This document shows, in pieces, positions 8,253 to 16,024 of a DNA stretch of 64,000 nucleotides. The notes under the pieces are model-generated. The model ran no database searches, was not told the origin of the DNA, and saw nothing but the letters and a program-made list of their open reading frames with translations. The stretch covers positions 62,001 to 126,000 of the forward strand of contig NZ_QPKJ02000011.1 of the NCBI RefSeq assembly GCF_003344625.1, in the 5' to 3' direction. Position numbers and translations under genes: made by a program. This stretch comes from Solirubrobacter deserti (GTDB taxonomy: Bacteria > Actinomycetota > Thermoleophilia > Solirubrobacterales > Solirubrobacteraceae). The number at the start of each line of letters is the position of its first letter. Within the stretch, counting starts at the first letter, position 1.

Positions 8253-9806
8253 CTACAGCTCCTTGAGGTCCTTGACGTCGATGCGCACGGCCGGCAGGCC
8301 GTGGTTGCGAAGGGTCTCGAGGTCGCCGTCGGCCTGGGCCCGGATCAGCGACGCGAACGTGAACGGCTCGTCCGGGACCTCGAGGTCCTGCTGGGGCTCG
8401 TCGACGATCTGCAGGAACCGTCCGGTCTTCGGGCCGCCCTTGTGGAACTGGCCCGTCGAGTGGAGGAAGCGCGGGCCGTAGCCCCACGTCGTCGCCACCT
8501 TGTGCTGCTCGATGAGCCGCTGCCGCACGCGCGCGACGGCGGCCTCGGTCTCTTCGGAGTACGGCAGGTAGCCCATGATCGCGTAGTACGCCGGCGGTTC
8601 GAGACCCTCGGTCAGCTCGCCCAGCGTTCCCGGTTCCAGACCGCCGGAACCCTCCTTGAGGACCCGGCTGGTGTTGTCCTTGGCTTCCTGGACGTTGGGC
8701 TGGTCGAACGGGTTGATCTCCAGCACCCAGCCGGCGACGGCCACCGCGAACTCGCTCAGGTAGAAGATCCGGCCGAGGTCGGTCGCGCCGAGCGCGTGCA
8801 GCGTGATGACCGGGTGGCCGGCGTCCTTGAGCGCGCGCAGCTTGCCCGCGTTGCCGCCGCCCTCGACGGCGACGTGCAGGAACACGCGGTCGTCGCCGTA
8901 GGCCTCCGGCGCGAGCAGCGGCTCGTCCGCGATCGGCAGGATGCCCGTGCCGTGCTTGCCGGTGGACTCGGCGACGAGCTGCTCGGCCCAGACGCCGTAG
9001 GAGCTCAGCGGGTCGTCGGCGACGAACGTGAGCTTGTTGCGGCCGGCCCGGGCGAGCTCGCCGAGCGCGGCGCCGAGCCACAGCCCGCCGTTGCCGCCGG
9101 ACTCCGAGCGGCACTCCTCGCCCGCGGTGATCGCGCCGTCGAGCACGGCGGCGACGTCATAGCCCGCCACCACCGCGGGAACGAGGCCGAACGCGCTCAG
9201 CGCGCTGTAGCGGCCGCCGATGTCCGGGTCGCCGTGGAACACGCGCCGGAAGCCCTTCGTGTTGGCCAGCGTCTCCAGGCTCGTGCCGGGGTCGGTCACG
9301 GCGACGAAGTTCGGGGCGGGCATCCGCGCGGCGAACGCCTTGTACATCGACATCGGCTCGATCGTCCCGCCCGACTTGCTCGACACGATCGCGAGCGTCT
9401 TGCTCAGGTCGAGCTTGTCGAGGTACTTGGCGACCTCGTCCGGGTGCGTGGAGTCCAGCACGTGCAGCCTGAGCCCGTTCTCGGCGGGCCGGAAGGACTG
9501 GCGGAAGACCTCGGGGGCGAGGCTGGAGCCGCCCATGCCGAGCACGATCGCGTCCGTGAAGTTCTCGCGCAGTAGCTCGTCGCGCAGCTGCTCGTAATCG
9601 GCGAGCTCCTCGCGGGAGCGCTCGGCGATGTCCAGCCAGCCGAGCCGGTTCGTGACCTCGGGCGTGCCCTCGGGCGCCCACAGCGTCCCGTCCCTGCGCC
9701 AGAGCCGGCCGACGATGTCCTCGTCGGCGGCTCGTCTGAGCCGGGTCTGAACCGCATCGGCGTAGCGCTCGGGGACGTCGGCCTCGATCGTCGTGACGTC
9801 ACTCAT
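8253..9806 (-). CDS. pgi: Glucose-6-phosphate isomerase (Pgi half of the tal-pgi type)
   Basis: 517 aa. SIS-type sugar isomerase with LGMGGSSLAPEV, SSKSGGTIEP and INPFDQPNVQEAKDNT. The C-terminal KGGPKTGRFLQI resembles the isomerase half of the bifunctional transaldolase/isomerase proteins of other actinobacteria, but no transaldolase domain precedes it. It begins the packed run pgi-gnd-zwf-opcA-pgl. A perfect hairpin at 9863-9894 separates it from the EEP gene coordinates, on the upstream side of pgi. Confidence 0.93.
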   Translation of the reverse strand: MSDVTTIEADVPERYADAVQTRLRRAADEDIVGRLWRRDGTLWAPEGTPEVTNRLGWLDIAERSREELADYEQLRDELLRENFTDAIVLGMGGSSLAPEVFRQSFRPAENGLRLHVLDSTHPDEVAKYLDKLDLSKTLAIVSSKSGGTIEPMSMYKAFAARMPAPNFVAVTDPGTSLETLANTKGFRRVFHGDPDIGGRYSALSAFGLVPAVVAGYDVAAVLDGAITAGEECRSESGGNGGLWLGAALGELARAGRNKLTFVADDPLSSYGVWAEQLVAESTGKHGTGILPIADEPLLAPEAYGDDRVFLHVAVEGGGNAGKLRALKDAGHPVITLHALGATDLGRIFYLSEFAVAVAGWVLEINPFDQPNVQEAKDNTSRVLKEGSGGLEPGTLGELTEGLEPPAYYAIMGYLPYSEETEAAVARVRQRLIEQHKVATTWGYGPRFLHSTGQFHKGGPKTGRFLQIVDEPQQDLEVPDEPFTFASLIRAQADGDLETLRNHGLPAVRIDVKDLKEL

Positions 9807-9862
9807 GGCTTCCAGTTCCTTCCCGTGGCGGCTCCAGGACTTGCGTTCCGGACGCTAGCGAA

Positions 9863-9894
9863 CTGCGCGTCCGCGACGTGTCGCGGACGCGCAG
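9863..9894 (-). terminator. Perfect 15-bp hairpin downstream of the EEP gene, without U-tract
   Basis: Two perfectly complementary 15-base arms (CTGCGCGTCCGCGAC at 9863-9877 and its complement at 9880-9894) are separated by only GT. The hairpin starts 11 bases past the EEP stop on the minus strand and precedes pgi. No T-run follows, as is common in GC-rich actinobacteria. It probably ends tkt/EEP transcription; a regulatory palindrome is the alternative. Confidence 0.68.
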
Positions 9895-9904
9895 CCGGGA
9901 AGGA

Positions 9905-11938
9905 TCAGCGCTGCCAGACGGTGGCTTCGGGTGCGGCCGCCGTGAGGTTCACGGTGCCGCGCCACTGCACGAAGGACGGCAGCGGCAGGTAGTCCTCGCC
10001 GAGGAAGAACCCGCGGTTGACGGCGCGGAACACCGCCTCGGTGCGGGTCGCGGTCGGGACGAGGATGGCCTTGATCTCCTCGACGTCGGCCTCGGTCGTG
10101 CCGGCCGGGAGCTCGATCGTCGTGGCGGCGCTGCCGTCACGCTCGATCGACCAGCCGGGCTGGAGGTGGTCGGCGCGGTACCAGACGCCGTCGACCTTGG
10201 CCGCCAGCGTGACCGGCGCGCCGGTCTTCTCCAGCTCGAGCCACAGGTAGTTGCGCTGGTCGGAGACCTCGACCGTCGCCGGGTTCGACGTCGCCTCGAG
10301 GCGGCCCTCGCGCAGCATCTCCTTGGCCATGACCTGGTAGGTCCAGGGCTCGGCGTCCATCGCGGCCTCGCGCGTGCGGCCGGCGGGCAGCGTGCGGCTG
10401 GTGTCCAGGAAGAAGCGGTAGCCGGACGTCTCCGCCAGGTTCGTGACCTGGGTCATGTTGTTGTTGGAGCTGTTGACCTCCAGGAGCGGGTGGTCGCCCT
10501 CCTTGAGGCCGGTGAACGGCGTGGTGACGTGGTTGAGGCCGTGGAACTCACCCGCGATGGCGTTGCCGGCCGCGTCGACCTTCACGCGGTAGAGCCATTC
10601 GATGTCGGTCGTGCGGCCCCAGCGCGCCATCAGCGCGGGCGAGTTGGTGCCGCCGTCCTCGTTGGACCAGATGACCGTGTACTCGATCGTGCGCGTGCCG
10701 TCGGCGTGCGGCGTGATCGTGTGGTAGGAGAGCAGCGGCACGTCGGTGCGCGCGTTCTCCCAGCGGCCGGCGACCTCCGGGATGTCGCGGCCGTAGAGGA
10801 TCGGCGCGTGGCGGGCGACGAGGTCGCCGACCGGGCTGAGGCTCGGCTTGAGGTTGCTCACGTTCACCGGGCCCACCGCGGGCGGCGACATGCGGTCGTT
10901 GAGCACGATCCGGATCTGGTGGTTGCCGGACTGCACGCGGCCGAGCGCGACCTCGTAGGCGAACTGGCGCGCGCCCTGGTGCAGGACGACGTCCTGCGTC
11001 TTGACGCCGTCGACCAGCACCGACACGACCGCGGCCTCACGGCCGTTGCGCGCCCAGTCGGTGTCCGGCGCGGAGGCCGTGAACGTGAGCTTGGCCTCCG
11101 TCGCGCGCGTCGCGCGCAGCGTCGTCTTGGCCAGCACGCCCTTCTCCGGCTTGACCTGGAGCTTCGCGCTCACGGGCAGGTGGTCGGAGGCGGGCGTCGG
11201 GTGCACCTGGGCCTTCTTGACGTCCACGTCCGGCGAGACGAAGACGTAGTCGATCCGGCGGTCCGGCGCCTCGGCCGGGTAGGTGAAGCCCTCGCCGACG
11301 CCGCCGAGCGTCCAGGCGTCGTCGAAGCGCGTGTACAGCGGCGCGAGCTCGGGCGCGGTCGGCAGGGCGTTGAGGTCGCCCAGGAGCACGGTCGGCTCCT
11401 CGGCCGGCTCGAGCAGTTCGAGGATGCGGTTGACCTGCGCCGTGCGCTCCACGTCGCTGTTGTGCTGCAGGTGCGTGTTGGCGACGCGCACGCGCGCCTT
11501 GCCGACCTTGATCACGGCCTCCAGCAGCCCGCGCTGCTCACCGTTGTTGGGACGCGGCAGCAGCGTGTTGCGCGAGCTGACGATGTCGTAGGAGGACAGG
11601 ATCGCCGTGCCGTACTGGCGGCGCGGCTGGCCCGGGTTCAGCGGCTCAAGGTCGAGGTTCGGTGCGTACACGACCTTCATGTCCAGGCGCTTGGCGAGCC
11701 GCTCGGCCTGGTCGACGAACTCCGACCGCGCGCCCCAGTGGCGGTCGACCTCCTGCAGGCCGATCACGTCAGCCTTGGTCTTGCGGATCTCGTTCGCGAT
11801 CCGCGGGATGCTGAGCGTCCCGTCCACGCCCTCGGCGTGGTGGATGTTGTAGGTCGCGACGTTCAGCGACGCGGCCTGCGCGCTCGGCGCCGCGGCGGCG
11901 GCCAGCGCGACCGCGCCGGCCAGGACAAGCTTCTTCAT
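9905..11938 (-). CDS. Secreted endonuclease/exonuclease/phosphatase (EEP) family protein
   Basis: 677 aa. A signal peptide ends near APSAQAA (about residue 22). An EEP domain follows with NVATYNIHH, GLQEVDRHWG (metal-binding Glu), LLGDLNALPTA and ASDHLPVSA (catalytic Asp-His), covering about residues 24-265. The second half, about 400 residues, is an unrecognised all-beta region with YEVALGRVQSGNHQIR and WYRADHLQPGW. It probably cleaves phosphodiesters of nucleic acid or lipid outside the cell. It sits between tkt and pgi although its function looks unrelated. Confidence 0.9.
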   Translation of the reverse strand: MKKLVLAGAVALAAAAAPSAQAASLNVATYNIHHAEGVDGTLSIPRIANEIRKTKADVIGLQEVDRHWGARSEFVDQAERLAKRLDMKVVYAPNLDLEPLNPGQPRRQYGTAILSSYDIVSSRNTLLPRPNNGEQRGLLEAVIKVGKARVRVANTHLQHNSDVERTAQVNRILELLEPAEEPTVLLGDLNALPTAPELAPLYTRFDDAWTLGGVGEGFTYPAEAPDRRIDYVFVSPDVDVKKAQVHPTPASDHLPVSAKLQVKPEKGVLAKTTLRATRATEAKLTFTASAPDTDWARNGREAAVVSVLVDGVKTQDVVLHQGARQFAYEVALGRVQSGNHQIRIVLNDRMSPPAVGPVNVSNLKPSLSPVGDLVARHAPILYGRDIPEVAGRWENARTDVPLLSYHTITPHADGTRTIEYTVIWSNEDGGTNSPALMARWGRTTDIEWLYRVKVDAAGNAIAGEFHGLNHVTTPFTGLKEGDHPLLEVNSSNNNMTQVTNLAETSGYRFFLDTSRTLPAGRTREAAMDAEPWTYQVMAKEMLREGRLEATSNPATVEVSDQRNYLWLELEKTGAPVTLAAKVDGVWYRADHLQPGWSIERDGSAATTIELPAGTTEADVEEIKAILVPTATRTEAVFRAVNRGFFLGEDYLPLPSFVQWRGTVNLTAAAPEATVWQR

Positions 11939-11960
11939 CGAGTCTCCCGCTCGTGTTGAC

Positions 11961-12011
11961 CCGGCAACCCCTTGCCGGACGTTCGGGTCGCGAGGCTAGG
12001 CCCCGCGACCC
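11961..12011. terminator. Tandem hairpins between tkt and the EEP gene
   Basis: Two inverted repeats: CCGGCAA/TTGCCGG (11961-11967/11972-11978, 4-base loop) and GGGTCGCG/CGCGACCC (11985-11992/12004-12011, 11-base loop). A third, GCGAGTG/CACTCGC, lies nearer the tkt stop around 12029-12058. They fill the 159-base gap and most simply stop transcription after tkt. No T-tract is present. Confidence 0.5.
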
Positions 12012-12097
12012 CGAGCGATGTGAACGGCGAGTGACTCGCGCTGTGCGCTCGCACTCGCTGGGGGAACTCGCCCTTACGGCTCGCTCCCCTGCCCCGC

Positions 12098-14110
12098 TTA
12101 CTTTGCCAGCACCCCGCGGGCGACGTCGGCGACGTTCTCGCCGGTGAAGCCGAAGTGCTTGTAGAGCGCGCCGGCCGGCGCGGAGGCGCCGAACGTGGTC
12201 ATGGCCACGACCGCGCCGCGGTCACCGACCCAGCGGTGCCAGCCGAGCGGCGAGGCGGCCTCGACGGCCACGCGCGCCGTCACCGACGGCGGGAGCACCG
12301 AGTCGCGGTAGGCCTGGTCCTGCACCTCGAAGCGGTCCAGGCACGGCATCGACACCAGGCGCACCTTGACGCCCTCGCCGTCCAGGATCTTGAGCGCGTC
12401 GTGCGCGATGTGGACCTCGGTGCCGGACGCCATCAGGATCAGGTCCGGCTCGCCCTCGCTGTCGCGCAGCACGTACGCGCCGCGCTCGATCGCGTCCCGT
12501 GGGACACCGGCCGGGTCCCACACGGGCACGCCCTGGCGGGAGAGCGCGAGCGCCGTCGGCGTCTCGGTGGCGGACAGCGCGAAGCGCCAGGCCAGCGCGG
12601 TCTCGTTGTAGCCCGCGGGCCGCACGACGTTGATGTTCGGCGTCGCGCGCAGCGCCGCGAGCTGCTCGATCGGCTGGTGGGTCGGGCCGTCCTCGCCGAC
12701 GCCGATCGAGTCGTGCGTGAACACGAACGTCGACGGGATGCGCATGATCGCCGCCAGGCGCAGCGACGCCTTCATGTAGTCGCTGAAGATGAAGAAGCCG
12801 GCGCCGTACGCGCGGAAGCCGGAGAGCGTCAGGCCGTTGACGATCGCGCCCATGCCGTGCTCGCGGATGCCGAAGTGCAGGTTGCGGCCGCCGTAGGACC
12901 CGGCCTGCACGGAGTCCGCGTCCTTGATCAGGGTGAGGGTCGAGGGCGCGAGGTCGGCGGAGCCGCCGATCATCTCCGGCACCTGCGCGGCCGCCCACTG
13001 GATGATGTCCTGGGACGCCTTGCGGGTGGCGATCATACCGGCGTCCGGGCCCTTGGTCGGCACCTCGGCGTCCCAGTTCTCCGGCAGCTTGCGCGCGAGC
13101 TGGCGCTCGAACTGCTCGGCCAGCTCGGGGTGCGCGGCGCGGTAGGCCTCGAAGCGCTCCTTCCAGGCCGACTCGAGCTCCTCGCCCTTGGTCTCGCACT
13201 CGCGGAAGTGGTTGAGCGCCTCCTCCGGAACGAAGAACGGCTCCTCCGACGGCCAGTTGTAGGCCTGCTTGGTGAGCTTGATCTCCTCCTCGCCGAGCGG
13301 CGCGCCGTGCGCCTCGTGCGTGTCCTGCTTGTTCGGCGAGCCGGGCGCGATGTGCGTGCGGACGACGATCAGCGACGGCTTGTCGGTGACGTCGCGGGCG
13401 TTGGCGAGCGCCTCCTCGATCCGGTCCAGGCCGATGTCCTCGCCGAGGTTCTGGACGTGCCAGCCGTACGCCTCGTAGCGGGCGGCGACGTCCTCGGTGA
13501 AGGAGATCGCGGTGTCGCCCTCGATCGAGATGTGGTTGTCGTCCCAGAAGGAGATCAGCCGGCCGAGGCCGAGGTGGCCGGCGAGCGAGGACGCCTCGGA
13601 GGCGATGCCCTCCTGCAGGTCGCCGTCGGACGCGATCACGTACGTGTAGTGATCGACGATCTCGTGACCCTCGCGGTTGTAGCGCTCGGCCAGCATGCGC
13701 TCGGCGAGCGCCATGCCGACGGCGGTCGAGATGCCCTGGCCGAGCGGCCCGGTCGTGGTCTCGATGCCCGCAGCGTGGCCGTACTCCGGGTGGCCGGCGG
13801 TCGGCGAGCCGAGCTGGCGGAAGTTCTTGAGGTCGTCCAGTGTGAGGCCGTACCCGGTCAGGTACAGCATCGAGTACAGGAGCATCGAGGCGTGGCCGCA
13901 GGACAGCACGAAGCGGTCACGATCGGCCCACTTGTCGTTCTTGGGGTTGTGCTCCATCACCCGCGTGTAGAGCACGTACGCGAGCGGCGCGAGCGCCATC
14001 GGCGTGCCGGGGTGGCCGGAGTTGGCCTTCTGCACCGCATCCATCGAGAGGGTGCGGATCGTGTTCACGCAGAGCTCGTCGAGGGTGGTCCGATCTTCTG
14101 CGACGGACAA
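12098..14110 (-). CDS. tkt: Transketolase
   Basis: 670 aa ThDP enzyme that moves C2 units in the non-oxidative pentose phosphate branch. N-terminal [13 protein letters not shown], the ThDP motif [19 protein letters not shown] segment (SDGDLQEG...[10 protein letters not shown]) and the pyrimidine-domain [24 protein letters not shown] motif are visible. The start is TTG at 14110, with TGGAGG about 6 bases upstream. It lies upstream of the pgi-zwf run in the same orientation. Confidence 0.96.
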   Translation of the reverse strand: MSVAEDRTTLDELCVNTIRTLSMDAVQKANSGHPGTPMALAPLAYVLYTRVMEHNPKNDKWADRDRFVLSCGHASMLLYSMLYLTGYGLTLDDLKNFRQLGSPTAGHPEYGHAAGIETTTGPLGQGISTAVGMALAERMLAERYNREGHEIVDHYTYVIASDGDLQEGIASEASSLAGHLGLGRLISFWDDNHISIEGDTAISFTEDVAARYEAYGWHVQNLGEDIGLDRIEEALANARDVTDKPSLIVVRTHIAPGSPNKQDTHEAHGAPLGEEEIKLTKQAYNWPSEEPFFVPEEALNHFRECETKGEELESAWKERFEAYRAAHPELAEQFERQLARKLPENWDAEVPTKGPDAGMIATRKASQDIIQWAAAQVPEMIGGSADLAPSTLTLIKDADSVQAGSYGGRNLHFGIREHGMGAIVNGLTLSGFRAYGAGFFIFSDYMKASLRLAAIMRIPSTFVFTHDSIGVGEDGPTHQPIEQLAALRATPNINVVRPAGYNETALAWRFALSATETPTALALSRQGVPVWDPAGVPRDAIERGAYVLRDSEGEPDLILMASGTEVHIAHDALKILDGEGVKVRLVSMPCLDRFEVQDQAYRDSVLPPSVTARVAVEAASPLGWHRWVGDRGAVVAMTTFGASAPAGALYKHFGFTGENVADVARGVLAK

Positions 14111-14140
14111 CGCTGGCCTCCAGTGGAGTTCGGAAAGTAA

Positions 14141-14186
14141 GGTCGGATGATCGGGGTGGGGCGGAGGGGATGCCCCGCCTTCCTTT
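14141..14186 (-). repeat. Dispersed ~45-bp repeat, copy A
   Basis: On the minus strand this reads GAAGGCGGGGCATCCCCTCC followed by a C-rich block and GATCATCCGACCTTA. Copies B (27108-27152) and C (35674-35717) match over about 45 bases with a few changes. Each copy begins at or within about 20 bases of a stop codon, in the same direction as the gene just ended. Here it follows the 14201 stop. The opposite strand is G-rich (three GGGG runs). Confidence 0.75.
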
Positions 14187-14271
14187 TCGGACCCGAGAAG
14201 CTAGCGCGACGCCTCGTCCAAGTGCTTCGCGATCACGACGGCGGCCTGCTCCTGCGCGGCGTACGCGGCCG

Positions 14272-14661
14272 CTATGTCGGCGTCGGGCGGATGGGGCGCT
14301 CGAGCATCCGGCCGACGTCGATCACGAGCGCCTCGCCGCCCACCGCGTCGGCGAGGTGGTTGAGCGTGCCGGCCCGCACGTGCGCGCCGTCGACGAACGC
14401 GGCGTTGATCGTGTCGGCCGACAGCGGCGCGCGACCGAAGACGCGGCCGTGCAGGACGGCGGCGTTGGTCCGGTGTGCGCTGACCTGCTCGGCGTGGGTG
14501 TCGATCCCGGCCGCCTCGCCGAGGTGGTCGAGCGCCTGCGTGATCCCGGTCGCGTCGACCGGCAGCGACGCCCGCAGAGCCGGGGAGAGCTGCTCGAGCA
14601 GGGCGGTCCGCTCCGCTCTCGCGCCGGCCAGGATGGCTTGCACCTGCGCCTGATGCGTCAT
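14272..14661 (-). CDS. Hypothetical protein, probably frameshifted near its 3' end
   Basis: No family recognised. The frame as read gives 129 aa, helical and Ala-rich (QAILAGARAERTALLEQL... GEALVIDVGRMLERP), ending abruptly at TAG 14272. In the next frame the sequence continues as a well-formed helix (DADIAAAYAAQEQAAVVIAK) to a TAG at 14201. One extra C in the CCCC run (GGGG at 14293-14296 on the plus strand) would join both parts into about 153 aa. Both parts have GC-rich third positions. A true mutation or a sequencing slip is possible. Confidence 0.62.
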   Translation of the reverse strand: MTHQAQVQAILAGARAERTALLEQLSPALRASLPVDATGITQALDHLGEAAGIDTHAEQVSAHRTNAAVLHGRVFGRAPLSADTINAAFVDGAHVRAGTLNHLADAVGGEALVIDVGRMLERPIRPTPT

Positions 14662-14768
14662 GCCTTCGAAGCGTAAGGGAGGGGGCCGACGGCCCTAAGG
14701 GGTGTGGCGCGCGAGCGCGCTCCGAACGCCCGATGTGGGGGTCGCGTCGGAGCTTGAAGATGGCTCCC

Positions 14769-14921
14769 ATGCACCCCCAGTTGATGACGATGTACGCCGA
14801 GGCGCAGAGCCAGGCCCTGCTTGAAGCCGCCGCCACGCGTCGCCGCGGCCGGCTCGCCGTACCCTTGAAGGCATGGCCACGGAGATCGAGAAGACTGACG
14901 CGCAGTGGCGTGAGGAGCTGA
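14769..14921 (+). CDS. Small basic protein (50 aa) overlapping the msrB start
   Basis: Starting at ATG 14769 it reads [20 protein letters not shown] and then a basic Arg-rich tail. A run of MHPxL plus a short helix and Arg-rich tail resembles tiny actinobacterial proteins of unknown role. Third codon positions are mostly G/C. It overlaps the 5' end of msrB by 49 bases in another frame, and no clear ribosome site is seen. It may be leaderless or not translated. Confidence 0.4.
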   Translation: MHPQLMTMYAEAQSQALLEAAATRRRGRLAVPLKAWPRRSRRLTRSGVRS

Positions 14922-15271
14922 CGCCGGAGCAGTACGCGGTGCTGCGCCAGGCCGGCACCGAGCGGGCCTTCACGGGCAAGTACTGGGACTGCCACGACGA
15001 CGGCATGTACCGCTGTGCCGGCTGCGGCGCGGAACTGTTCTCCAGCGACACGAAGTTCGAGTCGGGCTCGGGTTGGCCGAGCTTCACGGAGCCCGCGTTC
15101 GCCGAGAACGTGGAGACCAAGCAGGATGTCTCGCACGGCATGATCCGGACCGAGGTCGTCTGCAAGCGCTGCGGCGGGCACCTCGGCCACGTGTTCCCGG
15201 ACGGCCCGCGCGAGGCGGGCGGACTGCGCTACTGCATCAACAGCGCCGCGCTGGACCTCGACGCAAAGTAG
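14873..15271 (+). CDS. msrB: Peptide-methionine (R)-S-oxide reductase MsrB
   Basis: 132 aa, full length for MsrB. It reduces methionine-R-sulfoxide in proteins in the cytosol. Zinc cysteines are visible as CAGC and [12 protein letters not shown], the GHxxHVFPDGP core ([11 protein letters not shown]) and the catalytic Cys in RYCINSAAL are present. The start ATG follows a 100-base region with a possible tiny upstream gene. Confidence 0.96.
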   Translation: MATEIEKTDAQWREELTPEQYAVLRQAGTERAFTGKYWDCHDDGMYRCAGCGAELFSSDTKFESGSGWPSFTEPAFAENVETKQDVSHGMIRTEVVCKRCGGHLGHVFPDGPREAGGLRYCINSAALDLDAK

Positions 15272-15318
15272 GCGCACCCGCCTGAGCGCGGCTTTATAGA
15301 GCGGCCTACGGTGGGTAG

Positions 15319-15987
<669 letters not shown>

Positions 15988-16024
15988 CCGCGCGCCGGGA
16001 CGTCGGCCGCGCGAGGCGGCGCGC

